Positions 15,302 to 24,414 of a stretch of DNA of 64,000 nucleotides are shown here, piece by piece. The number at the start of each line of letters is the position of its first letter. Position 1 is the stretch's first letter. The notes under the pieces were generated by a model. It saw only the letters and a program-made list of their open reading frames with translations, had not been told where the DNA came from and did no database searches. The stretch lies in NCBI GenBank assembly GCA_965221075.1, contig OZ244865.1, positions 1,054,001-1,118,000 on the forward strand, read 5' to 3'. The DNA comes from UBA2970 sp965221075. GTDB taxonomy: Bacteria > Verrucomicrobiota > Verrucomicrobiia > Limisphaerales > AAA164-E04. The position numbers and the translations under genes are program-made.

Positions 15302-17137
15302 GTGAGCTTCCTGACCCTTCCGGCTCTCTGGTTCGCCCTGGCCATCCCGGCGGTGGTCCTGCTCTACCTGCTCAAGAAGAAGCGCCTCCTCCACCTGGTG
15401 CCCAGCACCATCCTCTGGGAGCGCTTCCTGGCCGAGTCCCAGGCCAACTCCCCCTTCCAGAAGCTGCGCCGCAGCATGCTGCTCCTGCTGCAGATCCTGG
15501 CGATCCTCCTGGCGGTCCTGGCCCTGGCCCGGCCCTACCTGGCCGACGCCCGCCTGGGGGGGGCCCTGCAGGTGCTGCTCCTGGACACCTCCGCCTCCAT
15601 GCAGAGCGCCGACGTGGAGCCCTCCCGGTTCGAGATGGCCCGCTCCCTGGCCCTGGATCTGGTGGACGGTCTGCGCGACACCGACCAGATGGTGGTGGTG
15701 CAGGCCGGGGCCCGCACCACCGTGGTGCAGTCCCCCACCTCGGACAAGGCCACCCTGCGCCGGGCCATCGGATCGGTCGAGGTCAACGACGGGCCCACCC
15801 GGCTTCTGGAGGCCCTCCAGCTGGCCGAGACCCTGGTCAGGGATCGCGCCGACTCGGAGATCCGCCTGATCAGCGACGGAGCGGTCTCGGAGCTCACCGA
15901 GCTGGAGAACCTCCCCTCCAACCTGTTCTTCCACCAGGTGGGGGTCTCGGGCGACAACGTCGGCCTGGTGGGCATGGACGTGCGGCCCCACCCCGAGGAT
16001 CCCTCGCTGAGAGCGGTCTTCTGCAGCGTCGCCAACTACTCCACCAACCGGCACCGCCTGCCGGTGGAGCTGTGGTTCGAGGACCGGATGCTCGAGACGC
16101 GCACGCTGGACCTCCTGGGAGGGCAGAGCCGCTCGGTGATCTTCCTGGCTCCCCAGGAGCGGGACGGGGTCTTCCGGGCCGAGCTCAAGGGGGACGACGA
16201 CCTGGCGGTCGACGACCAGGCCAGCATGGTGAGTTTGCTGCCCCAGCCGGCCCGGATCCTCCTCTACACCCCGGGCAACTCCTTCCTGGAGAAGGCGCTG
16301 CGCAGCTCCGGTCCGGTGGAACTGACCCTCAGCGACGATCCGGCCGCCTCCTCCGGGGACGCCGACATCGTGGTGCTGGACCGCCTGGCCCCGGATCCCT
16401 GGCCCGAGGGCGCGGTGATGGCCATCGACCTGGTGCACACCAACTGGTTCTCGGGCTGGGAGCGGGCCGAGGCCCCGGCGATCATGGACTGGAGGAGCTC
16501 CCATCCCCTGCTGCGCTTCGTCAGCTTCGACGAGGTGTACCTCGCCCAGGCCTGGTCGGTGGCCGATCCCTGGTGGGGCGAGCCGGTGGTGGACTCCAGC
16601 CTCTTCCCCCTGATCGTGGCCGGCGAGCACCAGGGCGGGCGCCGGCTCTGGATCGGCTTCGACGTCCTGGAGTCCACCTGGCCCTTCCGGATCTCCTTTC
16701 CGGTGTTCATGGCCAACGCGGTGGAGTGGCTCCATCCCGCCGCCTCCAGCGGCCGGGGCCTCTCGGTGCGGACCGGCCAGACGGTGCGGCTGCCCCAGGA
16801 GCCCGGCGCCGGGGAAGCGGTGGTGCGCCATCCCGGGGGAGGGGAGGAACGGGTCCCGCTCTCGCCGGACGCCAGGAGCTTCCTGTACGGCAGCACCCTC
16901 GAGCAGGGGATCTACGAGGCCGGAAGCGGGGACAAGCGGGTGCGCTTCGCGGCCAGCCTGCTCGACGCCGAGGAGAGCGACACCACGCCCCGTTCCTCGA
17001 TCCCCCTGGGAGCGGGGCTGGAGGTGGAGGCCAGCGAGAACCTGCGCGCCGACCTGGAAGTCTGGCGCTGGATCGCGGCGCTGGCCCTCCTGGTCCTGAT
17101 GTTCGAGTGGTGGTACTATCACAGGCGCACCGCATGA
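15302..17137 (+). CDS. BatA-domain and VWA membrane protein
   Basis: This 611-residue protein opens with the BatA (aerotolerance regulator N-terminal) pattern: one membrane helix, the basic LLKKKRLLHLVPSTILWERF stretch, and a second helix near residues 60-80. The VWA domain follows with an intact MIDAS motif, D95-T-S97-A-S99. The middle of the protein is a beta-rich extracytoplasmic region, and a final helix (IAALALLVLMFEWWYYH) ends in a basic tail. The start is GTG 15302, four bases after the DUF58 stop. It probably forms a membrane complex with DUF58 and the large VWA protein at 20386. Its stop overlaps the next start (ATGA at 17134). Confidence 0.88.
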   Translation: MSFLTLPALWFALAIPAVVLLYLLKKKRLLHLVPSTILWERFLAESQANSPFQKLRRSMLLLLQILAILLAVLALARPYLADARLGGALQVLLLDTSASMQSADVEPSRFEMARSLALDLVDGLRDTDQMVVVQAGARTTVVQSPTSDKATLRRAIGSVEVNDGPTRLLEALQLAETLVRDRADSEIRLISDGAVSELTELENLPSNLFFHQVGVSGDNVGLVGMDVRPHPEDPSLRAVFCSVANYSTNRHRLPVELWFEDRMLETRTLDLLGGQSRSVIFLAPQERDGVFRAELKGDDDLAVDDQASMVSLLPQPARILLYTPGNSFLEKALRSSGPVELTLSDDPAASSGDADIVVLDRLAPDPWPEGAVMAIDLVHTNWFSGWERAEAPAIMDWRSSHPLLRFVSFDEVYLAQAWSVADPWWGEPVVDSSLFPLIVAGEHQGGRRLWIGFDVLESTWPFRISFPVFMANAVEWLHPAASSGRGLSVRTGQTVRLPQEPGAGEAVVRHPGGGEERVPLSPDARSFLYGSTLEQGIYEAGSGDKRVRFAASLLDAEESDTTPRSSIPLGAGLEVEASENLRADLEVWRWIAALALLVLMFEWWYYHRRTA

Positions 17138-18030
17138 GCCGGATCCTCCCCTGCCTCCTCCCCCTCCTGCTCCTGGCCGGCTGCGGTCCCGGGGAGGACG
17201 CCCTGGTGGTCTACACCTCGCAGGACCGGGTCTACGCCGAGAGGATCCTGGAGCGGTTCACCGGCGAGACCGGGATCCGGGTCAGCGCGGTGTACGACTC
17301 GGAGCTGGTCAAGACCCGGGGCCTGGCCAGCCGGCTCGTGGCCGAGCGGAGCCGCCCCCGCTGCTCCCTCTTCTGGAGCAACGAGGAGATGATGGTGCGC
17401 GACCTGGAGAGGCAGGGGGTGGTGGAGCAGGTGGCCACCTTCGGCTACCGCACCCGGCGGCTGGTGGTCAACACCGGCCTGGTGGACGAGGAGTCCCTCT
17501 CCCTGGAGGACCTGGCCGATCCCCGCTGGAAGGGCCGCGTGGCGCTGGCCTACCCCCTCTACGGGACCACCGCCACCCACTTCATGGCCCTGCGCGCCGC
17601 CTGGGGAGCGGAGCGGTTCGAGCGCTGGTGCCGGGATCTGGTGGACAACCAGGCGCGCGTGGTGGGCGGCAACTCCATGGTGGTGCGGCTGGTGGGGATG
17701 GGAGAGGCGGCGGTGGGGCTCACCGACATCGACGACGTGGAAGCGGGGCGCCGCAACGGCCTGCCCATACGGGCCCTGCCTCCCAGCGGGGAGCTCTCCC
17801 TGATCGCCAACTCGGCCGCCCTGGTGGCGGGCGGGCCCCGCCGGGAGCAGGCTCTCGTCCTGCAGGAGTACCTGGGGCGGGAGGAGACCCTGGCGGTCCT
17901 GGTGGAGGGCGGGGCCCTGGAGGGGACCGATCCCCGCGGGGTGCCCTCTCTGGCCATCGACTGGGAGGCCGCGCTCCCGGAGCTGGAGCAGGCCGGCCAA
18001 TGGCTGGCCCGGACCTTCATGAAGCCCTGA
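17134..18030 (+). CDS. ABC transporter solute-binding lipoprotein (Fe3+/FbpA-like)
   Basis: This 298-residue protein has a lipoprotein signal peptide with lipobox LAGC, Cys17 being the predicted lipidated residue. The mature part begins LVVYTSQDRVYAERILERF, the opening of the extracellular solute-binding family that includes ferric-ion binding proteins FbpA/AfuA. It keeps the DPRWKGRVALAYP hinge-region pattern. The typical paired iron-ligand tyrosines are not obvious, so the ligand may not be iron. It is embedded in the DUF58/VWA run through an ATGA overlap with the BatA/VWA gene, and the permease follows after four bases. No ATPase gene is present. Confidence 0.85.
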   Translation: MSRILPCLLPLLLLAGCGPGEDALVVYTSQDRVYAERILERFTGETGIRVSAVYDSELVKTRGLASRLVAERSRPRCSLFWSNEEMMVRDLERQGVVEQVATFGYRTRRLVVNTGLVDEESLSLEDLADPRWKGRVALAYPLYGTTATHFMALRAAWGAERFERWCRDLVDNQARVVGGNSMVVRLVGMGEAAVGLTDIDDVEAGRRNGLPIRALPPSGELSLIANSAALVAGGPRREQALVLQEYLGREETLAVLVEGGALEGTDPRGVPSLAIDWEAALPELEQAGQWLARTFMKP

Positions 18031-18034
18031 CCCG

Positions 18035-20389
18035 ATGAGCCAGGGGCACCTTTGGAACAGCCTCTGCCTGGGGCTGGGGACGTCGGGGATGGCCGTGGCC
18101 ATCGGCCTCCTGGCGCTCGCCTCCTCGGCCCTGCTCCCCCGGCGGCTCTCGGCCCTGCTTCCCCTGCTGGCGGGCGCCAACCTGCTCCTACCCCATTTCC
18201 TCGTGCTCTTCGCCTGGCTGGAGCTGGCCGGACGGGGGGACGGCGCCGCGGGCTGGCTCTACTCCCTTCCCGGGGCGGTTCTCCTGCTCTCCCTTCTGCT
18301 GTGGCCGATCCCCTTCCTGCTGCTCTGGCAGCGCCGCGGCTCGATCCTGGCCGCGATCGAGGGACGCGAGCCCCTCTCGGACGGGTGGCTGCGCCCCCTG
18401 GCGGCGGCCTGGCCGGAGCTGGCCAGGCCGCTCGCCTGGAGCGCGGTCCTGGTCCTGTCCCTGGCGGTCAGCAGCCTGACCATCCCCTCCCTCCTGCAGG
18501 TGGAGTGCGTCGCCCAGCAGGTGTACATGCATGCCTTCAGCCAGGAGCACATGGCCGCCCTGCGGGCCGGCTGGCCCCTCCTGGCGCTGGCCTTCCTGCC
18601 CTGCCTCTTCCTGGGAGGCCCCGAGCGCAGGGGCGGGGAGCGGCCGGGCCGGGGCTCCCCCCGGCTGGCGCGCCTGCGCCTGGGCCGGCCCCTGTGCACC
18701 GCCATCCTGGGAGGAACCCTCCTGGCGCTGCTGCTGGGCCTCTTCCTGCCCCTCCTCTTCCTGATCTCGATGACCGGCAGCTGGGATCGCCTGCCGGAAG
18801 CCTTCGGCGCCAACTGGCACGGCACCCTGAAGAACAGCCTCCTGGTGGCGGGCCTGGCCGCCACCGGCGCCCTCCTGGCGGGCTACGGCATCCGCAGCAC
18901 CCCTCTGGTCCGCTGGAGCTGGGCCCTGTTCCTGGTCCCGGGCTCCCTGCTCGGCTTCCTGCTCGCCTGGATCGGCAGCCAGGCATGGGGATGGAACACC
19001 CTGGGCTTCCTGATCGCGGCCCTGGTCCTGAGGCATCTGTGCGTGGGGGCCTCGGGATGCGCCCTGGCGGCGAGCAGCGTCGACGCCCGCCTGCTGGAGC
19101 AGTCCCGCCTGGAGGGCCTGGGCTGGCGGCTGCGGCTGCGGCTGGTGGTCCTGCCCCGGGCCGGCCGCTCCCTGGCGGCGGTCTGGTGGCTGCTGTGGCT
19201 GCTGCTCCTGTGGGAGGTGGAGCTGGTCCAGTTCCTGAGTCCTCCGGGGGAGGACACCATGGCCAAGCAGGTCTTCGAACACCTCCACTACCAGCACGAC
19301 CAGGAGGTGGGGGCCCTCTGCCTGCTGCTGCTCCTGGCCGGGCTGCTTCCCCTGGCGCTGTGGACCCTGGGCGGCCCGCTCCTGTCCCTGGCGCGGCGGC
19401 GCCTGCGGCCGGGCCCGGGGGCGGCGGCCTGCGCCCTCCTCCCGCTGCTCCTGGCCTCGGGCTGCGCTCCCGAGCCCGGACCCGGCCTGGGCCGCTTCTT
19501 CTCGAGCGCCGAGGCGGTCGGGAGCCGCGGCTCCAACGCCGGGCAGTTCCTGAAGCCCCGCTCCCTCGCGGTGGCCGAGGGGGACCGGGTCTACGTCTCG
19601 GACATGACCGGGCGCATCCAGCGGTTCGGTCCCGGGGGAGACTACCAGGGGTACTGGCAGATGCCCGAGCTGGAGCGGGGGCGTCCCAAGGGGATGGAGA
19701 CCGACCACCAGGGCAACATCGTGGTGGTCGAGCCCCACTACGCCCGCATCAACCACTTCACCCCGGAAGGGGACCTGCTCCTCCAGTGGGGCCGTTCCGG
19801 CAGCGGGCCCGGCCGGCTGGTGTTCCCCCGCTCGGTGGCCCGCCACTCCTCGGGGGACCTCTTCGTCAGCGAGTTCCAGCAGTCCGAGCGGGTGCAGCGC
19901 TTCGGGCCGGAGGGGCGCCCGTGGCGCCTGGCCTTCGGCCGGCCCGGGGACGGCGACGGCGAGTTCCGCCGCCCCGAGGGCATGGGCTTCGGGCCCGGGG
20001 GCCGCCTCTTCGTGGCCGACTCCTGCAACCACCGCATCCAGGTCTTCGACGGCGAGGGCAGGCATCTGCGCAGCTACGGCCGGCCGGGACGCGGGCTGGG
20101 GGAGCTGAGCTATCCCTACGACGTGGCGGTCGATCCCGAGGGCTTCCAGTTCGTCTGCGAGTTCGGCAACAGCCGCATCCAGATCTTCGATCCGCAGTTC
20201 CGCCCGGTGGCCCTGGTGGGAGGGCCGGGCAGCGCCCCCGGGCGGTTCAGCAATCCCTGGTCGGTGGATCTCGACAGCCAGGGCAACCTCTGGGTCGCCG
20301 ACTCCGGCAACCACCGCATCCAGAAGCTGGTCCGCATCCAGAAGCTGGTCCGCATCCAGAAGCTGGTCCGCAGCCGGAGCGAGGGATGA
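18035..20389 (+). CDS. ABC permease fused to an NHL-repeat beta-propeller
   Basis: The N-terminal 460 residues form a two-half, type I ABC permease of the iron/thiamine kind with about 11 membrane segments. The coupling (EAA-like) loop is visible in the second half as EQSRLEGLGWRLRLR then VVLPRAG. The protein then enters a lipoprotein-like signal, ACALLPLLLASGC with Cys477, followed by about six NHL repeats (residues 490-784), for example VADSCNHRIQVFD and VADSGNHRIQKLV. No stop, and no ATG, GTG or TTG in frame, separates the two parts, so the sequence specifies one polypeptide of 784 residues. The propeller should face the periplasm. It sits between the solute-binding gene and the VWA gene. 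The C-terminus is extended by a triplicated six-residue unit. Confidence 0.85.
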   Translation: MSQGHLWNSLCLGLGTSGMAVAIGLLALASSALLPRRLSALLPLLAGANLLLPHFLVLFAWLELAGRGDGAAGWLYSLPGAVLLLSLLLWPIPFLLLWQRRGSILAAIEGREPLSDGWLRPLAAAWPELARPLAWSAVLVLSLAVSSLTIPSLLQVECVAQQVYMHAFSQEHMAALRAGWPLLALAFLPCLFLGGPERRGGERPGRGSPRLARLRLGRPLCTAILGGTLLALLLGLFLPLLFLISMTGSWDRLPEAFGANWHGTLKNSLLVAGLAATGALLAGYGIRSTPLVRWSWALFLVPGSLLGFLLAWIGSQAWGWNTLGFLIAALVLRHLCVGASGCALAASSVDARLLEQSRLEGLGWRLRLRLVVLPRAGRSLAAVWWLLWLLLLWEVELVQFLSPPGEDTMAKQVFEHLHYQHDQEVGALCLLLLLAGLLPLALWTLGGPLLSLARRRLRPGPGAAACALLPLLLASGCAPEPGPGLGRFFSSAEAVGSRGSNAGQFLKPRSLAVAEGDRVYVSDMTGRIQRFGPGGDYQGYWQMPELERGRPKGMETDHQGNIVVVEPHYARINHFTPEGDLLLQWGRSGSGPGRLVFPRSVARHSSGDLFVSEFQQSERVQRFGPEGRPWRLAFGRPGDGDGEFRRPEGMGFGPGGRLFVADSCNHRIQVFDGEGRHLRSYGRPGRGLGELSYPYDVAVDPEGFQFVCEFGNSRIQIFDPQFRPVALVGGPGSAPGRFSNPWSVDLDSQGNLWVADSGNHRIQKLVRIQKLVRIQKLVRSRSEG
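20315..20368 (+). repeat. Three perfect 18-base repeats at the NHL protein C-terminus
   Basis: The unit CGCATCCAGAAGCTGGTC occurs three times without interruption or mismatch. It encodes RIQKLV three times, duplicating the end of the last NHL blade just before the stop codon. Replication slippage is the likely cause, and the copy number may vary between strains. Confidence 0.97.
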
Positions 20390-23265
20390 GCCTTCACTTC
20401 ACCAATCCCGGATGGCTCTGGCTCTGGCCCCTGGCGGCCTTCTGGGTGGCGTGGCTCTCCTTCCGCTCCCACGCCTCGATCGGCCCCTGGCGGCGCCGCG
20501 TCGCGGGCCTGCTCCGCCTGGGCATCGCCACCCTGCTGGTCCTGGCGCTGGCGGGGATCCAGAGGCTGGAGCCGGGCCAGGGGATGAACGCCATGTTCCT
20601 CCTGGACCGCTCCCGGAGCGTTCCCGAGAGCCTGCAGCGTTCGGCCGTGGAATGGGTAAACCGGGCCTCGGAGGAAAGGCTGGAGCAGGATCGGGCCGGG
20701 GTGCTGGTCTTCGGGCGCGACGCCGGCATCGAGCACATGGTCCAGAGGCAGGAGCTCGAGTTCGAGCAGATCCAGGCGCTGGTGGACCAGGGGGGCACCG
20801 ACATCTCGGCGGCGGTGCGGCTGGCGGTGGCGGCCCTGCCCGAGCACGGGCAGAAGCGCCTGGTGCTCCTCTCCGACGGCAACGAGACCCTGGGAGACGC
20901 CCTGGCGGCGGTGGTCGCCTCCCGTCCCCTGGGGGTCTCGGTGGACGTGGTGCCGCTGGGATCGCAGCGGCGCAGCGACGTGGCCCTGGAGCGGCTGGCC
21001 CTGCCCTCCACGGTCAAGGAGGGCGCCCCGTTCCGGGCCCGGATCTTCGTCGAGGCCGACCAGGCCGGCCCGGCCACCGTCAGCCTCTACCGGAACCAGC
21101 TGCTGCTGGGCCAGCTCGAGGTGGAGCTCTCCGAGGGGAAGAACCAGCTGGAGTTCCCCCAGCTGCTCGAGGAGCCCGGATTCTACGCCTACCGGGTCGA
21201 GATCAGCTCCCTCTCGGACCGGGTGGCCGAGAACAACCGGGGGATGGGCTTCGTCAACGTGCGCGGGGACCCGCGGATCCTGATCGTCTCCGACCAGCCG
21301 CAGCTGGAGGGCAGCCTGGTGCGGGCCCTCTCCGAGTCCCGGTTCGACGTCGTCGCCGGGGGGCTCGAGGCCTTCCCCGGCACCCTGGCCGAGATGCAGA
21401 GCTACGACGCCATCTTCCTGTGCAACATCGCGGCCGGCGATCTGGGCGGCGAGGCCATGTGGCAGCTGGAGAGCGCGGTCCGGGACTTCGGGACCGGGCT
21501 GGTGTGCGTGGGCGGGGACCAGGCCTACGCCGCCGGGGCCTACCGGGGGACCCCCCTGGAGCGGATCCTTCCGGTGGACATGGAGCTCTCCAGCAAGAAG
21601 GTGATGCCCAAGGGCGCCCTGGTCCTGATCATGCACGGCATGGAGTTCGCCAACGGCAACCAGGTGGCCCGGAAGGTGGCGGTGGGGGTGCTCGAGGCCA
21701 TGGGGCCGCGCGACGAGCTGGGAGTGCTGCTCTGGGACGGAACCGAGAAGTGGCTCTTCCCCCTGGCCGAGGTGGGCGACCGCAGCAGCATGCGCCAGAA
21801 AATCCTGGGCATGAGCCAGGGCGATCTTCCCTCGTTCCAGGGCCTGGTGGAGAAGGCCCACCAGGGACTGGACCAGGTCCAGGCCAACCTCAAGCACATC
21901 ATCGTCTTCAGCGACGGCGATCCGGGCCGCCCCACCCAGGCCCAGATGGACGCCCTGGTCGACGACCGCATCACCATGAGCACGGTTCTCATCGCCGGCC
22001 ACGCCGGTCCCGATACCATGCAGTGGATGGCCAGCAACGGCGGCGGCCGCTTCTTCCACGTGACCGATCCATCGGCTCTGCCCCGCATATTCATCAAGGA
22101 AGCGGCGGTGATCCTCAAGTCGGCCATCTCCGAGGAGCCCTTCGTCCCCCTCGAGGCCCTCTCCACCGAGGTGGTGCAGGGGCTCTCGGGATACCCCCGG
22201 CTGCTGGGCCATGTGGCCACCTCGCCCAAGGCGCGGGCCGAGATCCCGCTGGTCACCCCCCAGGACGAGCCGGTGCTGGCCCACTGGAACTACGGGGTGG
22301 GGCGGGCGGTGGCCTTCACCTCCGACGCCCGGGCCCGCTGGGCCCAGGAGTGGATCTCCTGGCCCCAGTTCCGCCAGTTCTGGTCCCAGGTGGCCCAGTG
22401 GTCGCTGCGGCGGGTGGAGAACACCGACTTCACCGTGGAGAGCAGCATCGAGAAGGGGGTGGGGCGGCTGGTGGTGGAGGCCATCGACTCCGAGGGCGGC
22501 TTCCGCAACTTCCTCGACCTGGAGGCGCGCACCCTGGGCCCCACCGGCGCCGAGGAGACCCGTCCCATGAGGCAGGTGGCCCCGGGCCGCTACGAGGTGG
22601 AGTTCAAGGCCGAGGAGGTCGGGGCCTACACCACCCGCCTGGCCCTCCTGGAGGAGGGGAGGGTGGCGGGCTACCAGATGGTGGGCTCGGGGATGAGCCA
22701 CTCGCCCGAGTTCTCCTCCGACCGGACCAACCTCCCCCTGCTCTCCCGCCTGGCCGAGGCCTCGGGAGGGCGCTTCCATCCCTCGCTGGAGGAGGCCGGC
22801 GCCCCCTTCGGCCACGACCGCCGCCCGACCTACCGGCCCCACGATCTCTGGGAGAGCCTCCTGGCCCTGGCGATCCTGCTCCTCCCCCTGGACGTGGCCC
22901 TCAGGCGGGTGCAGCTGGACCGGGAGGACCTGGCCCGCGCCGGGCGGCGGCTCCTGTCCCTCCTGCTGCTGGGCCGGGGGCGGCGCCCGCCCCCCCCGCA
23001 GGAGTCGCTCTCGGCGCTGCTGCGCACCCGGGACCGGGTGCGGTCGCGCCAGCAGCGGCAGGCTCCCGAGACCCGCTTCTCGGAGGAGGAGCTGGAGCGG
23101 GCCCAGGCCTCCCGGGCTTCGCGGGACCCCGCCGCCGGGGAGGGGAGGCGGGAAGGGCCCGAGGCCCCGGAGGAGCCGCCGGAGCAGGCTCCGGAGCAGG
23201 AGGCGACCTCCACCGGGCGCCTCCTGGCGGCCCGGGACCGGGCCCGCAGGAAGCGCGGGGAATAA
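20386..23265 (+). CDS. Large membrane VWA protein with glutamine amidotransferase-like domain
   Basis: This 959-residue protein has two N-terminal membrane helices and a VWA domain with an intact MIDAS motif, D74-R-S76-R-S78. A beta-sandwich region and a class I glutamine amidotransferase-like domain at about 290-400 follow (DPRILIVSDQPQLEGSLVRA; GTGLVCVGGDQAYAAGAY). A second VWA-like region at about 405-580 begins LVLIMHGMEFA and lacks the DxSxS ligands. A C-terminal helix leads to a charged, proline/glutamate-rich cytoplasmic tail from about 865. Similar proteins accompany DUF58/BatA genes in planctomycetes. The start overlaps the permease-NHL stop (ATGA), closing the operon. Confidence 0.85.
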   Translation: MSLHFTNPGWLWLWPLAAFWVAWLSFRSHASIGPWRRRVAGLLRLGIATLLVLALAGIQRLEPGQGMNAMFLLDRSRSVPESLQRSAVEWVNRASEERLEQDRAGVLVFGRDAGIEHMVQRQELEFEQIQALVDQGGTDISAAVRLAVAALPEHGQKRLVLLSDGNETLGDALAAVVASRPLGVSVDVVPLGSQRRSDVALERLALPSTVKEGAPFRARIFVEADQAGPATVSLYRNQLLLGQLEVELSEGKNQLEFPQLLEEPGFYAYRVEISSLSDRVAENNRGMGFVNVRGDPRILIVSDQPQLEGSLVRALSESRFDVVAGGLEAFPGTLAEMQSYDAIFLCNIAAGDLGGEAMWQLESAVRDFGTGLVCVGGDQAYAAGAYRGTPLERILPVDMELSSKKVMPKGALVLIMHGMEFANGNQVARKVAVGVLEAMGPRDELGVLLWDGTEKWLFPLAEVGDRSSMRQKILGMSQGDLPSFQGLVEKAHQGLDQVQANLKHIIVFSDGDPGRPTQAQMDALVDDRITMSTVLIAGHAGPDTMQWMASNGGGRFFHVTDPSALPRIFIKEAAVILKSAISEEPFVPLEALSTEVVQGLSGYPRLLGHVATSPKARAEIPLVTPQDEPVLAHWNYGVGRAVAFTSDARARWAQEWISWPQFRQFWSQVAQWSLRRVENTDFTVESSIEKGVGRLVVEAIDSEGGFRNFLDLEARTLGPTGAEETRPMRQVAPGRYEVEFKAEEVGAYTTRLALLEEGRVAGYQMVGSGMSHSPEFSSDRTNLPLLSRLAEASGGRFHPSLEEAGAPFGHDRRPTYRPHDLWESLLALAILLLPLDVALRRVQLDREDLARAGRRLLSLLLLGRGRRPPPPQESLSALLRTRDRVRSRQQRQAPETRFSEEELERAQASRASRDPAAGEGRREGPEAPEEPPEQAPEQEATSTGRLLAARDRARRKRGE

Positions 23266-23325
23266 GGGTTGCGATCCGGGGGGAGGCTCGGCTTGAATGG
23301 GGGGGCGCCGCCGGGCGGCTGCCCG

Positions 23326-23646
23326 ATGGCCGGCTCCCTTCCAGCAACCGCGCACGCCATCGAGCTCCACGGATCCTTGCGGGTTACCGTCTACTATACC
23401 GGCCGGGTCCAGGGCGTGGGATTCCGCTACACGGTGAGGCGCCTGGCCTGCGGCTACGATGTCGCCGGGACGGTGCGCAACATGCCGGACGGGGAGGTGC
23501 GGCTGGAGGCCGAGGGGGAGCGCGGGGAGCTGGAGTCCTTCCTCCAGTCCGTCCGGGACTCGGGCCTGGGGCCCCACATCCGCGACGAGAGGATCTCCCG
23601 CTCGGAGTGCGCCGCCCGGCTCCGGGGATTCGAGATCCTGCCGTAG
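23326..23646 (+). CDS. Acylphosphatase
   Basis: This 106-residue protein hydrolyses acyl-phosphate bonds such as carbamoyl phosphate or 1,3-bisphosphoglycerate. The family core TGRVQGVGFRYTVRRLA holds the catalytic R34, and VRNMPDGEVRLEAEG holds the catalytic N52. The N-terminus is about 15 residues longer than usual. ATG 23326 is taken as the start; an in-frame TTG at 23269 would lengthen an already long leader. It is followed after 17 bases by the metallophosphoesterase, so the two may be co-transcribed, separately from the VWA operon that ends 60 bases upstream. Confidence 0.93.
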   Translation: MAGSLPATAHAIELHGSLRVTVYYTGRVQGVGFRYTVRRLACGYDVAGTVRNMPDGEVRLEAEGERGELESFLQSVRDSGLGPHIRDERISRSECAARLRGFEILP

Positions 23647-23663
23647 GCGGGTGCCGAGGGAAG

Positions 23664-24386
23664 ATGAAGTACGCGATCATCGCAGACATCCACGGCAACC
23701 TGGAGGCCTTCCAGACGGTGCTGCAGGACGCCGAGGGCCAGAGCTGCACCCACTACGCCTGCCTGGGCGACGTGGTGGGCTACAACGCCAACCCCAAGGA
23801 GTGCCTCGACATGGTCCGCTCCATGGAGCTGCCCTGCGTCAAGGGCAACCACGACGAGTACTGCTCGGGGGAGGAGGATCTGGACGGCTTCAATCCCCAC
23901 GCCTCCGAGGCCATCCTCTGGACCCGCCGGCAGCTCGGCGAGGAGGATCGGGCCTGGCTGCGCGACCTGCGCTACCGCCGTCTGGTGGCCAACTTCACCA
24001 TCGTGCACGCCACCCTGGACGAGCCCGGGCGCTGGGGCTACGTCTTCAACAAGATCGAGGCCGCGGCCAGCTTCACCTACCAGAACACCAGCGTCTGCTT
24101 CTTCGGGCACACCCATGTCCCGGTGGCCTTCGTCAGGGACAGCTCGGTCCGGGGCGGCAGCTACTCCCGCTTCCATGTCGAGCCGGGCAAGAAGTACTTC
24201 GTCAACGTGGGCAGCGTGGGCCAGTCGCGAGACGGGGTGGCCAAGGCCACCTACGTGGTGTACGACCTGAAGGAGCGGACCATCGAGCTGCGCCGGCTGG
24301 ACTACGACATGGAGACCACCATGAGGAAGATTCGGGAGGCGGGCCTGCCCGAGCGCCTGGCCGACCGCCTTCCGCTGGGCAGGTAG
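23664..24386 (+). CDS. Calcineurin-like metallophosphoesterase (YfcE/MPPE type)
   Basis: This 240-residue cytoplasmic phosphoesterase carries the full two-metal motif set: ADIHGN at residues 7-12, LGDVVGYN, KGNHDEY, and FGHTHVP near residue 150. Its closest recognisable group is the short prokaryotic phosphodiesterases that act on phosphomono- or diesters, often with unknown natural substrates. It follows acylphosphatase and precedes the large PEPCK-like gene by 28 bases. An AGGGAAG purine run lies just before the ATG. Confidence 0.92.
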   Translation: MKYAIIADIHGNLEAFQTVLQDAEGQSCTHYACLGDVVGYNANPKECLDMVRSMELPCVKGNHDEYCSGEEDLDGFNPHASEAILWTRRQLGEEDRAWLRDLRYRRLVANFTIVHATLDEPGRWGYVFNKIEAAASFTYQNTSVCFFGHTHVPVAFVRDSSVRGGSYSRFHVEPGKKYFVNVGSVGQSRDGVAKATYVVYDLKERTIELRRLDYDMETTMRKIREAGLPERLADRLPLGR

Positions 24387-24414
24387 CGCCAGCCCTACGC
24401 ATCCCTCCCCCGCC

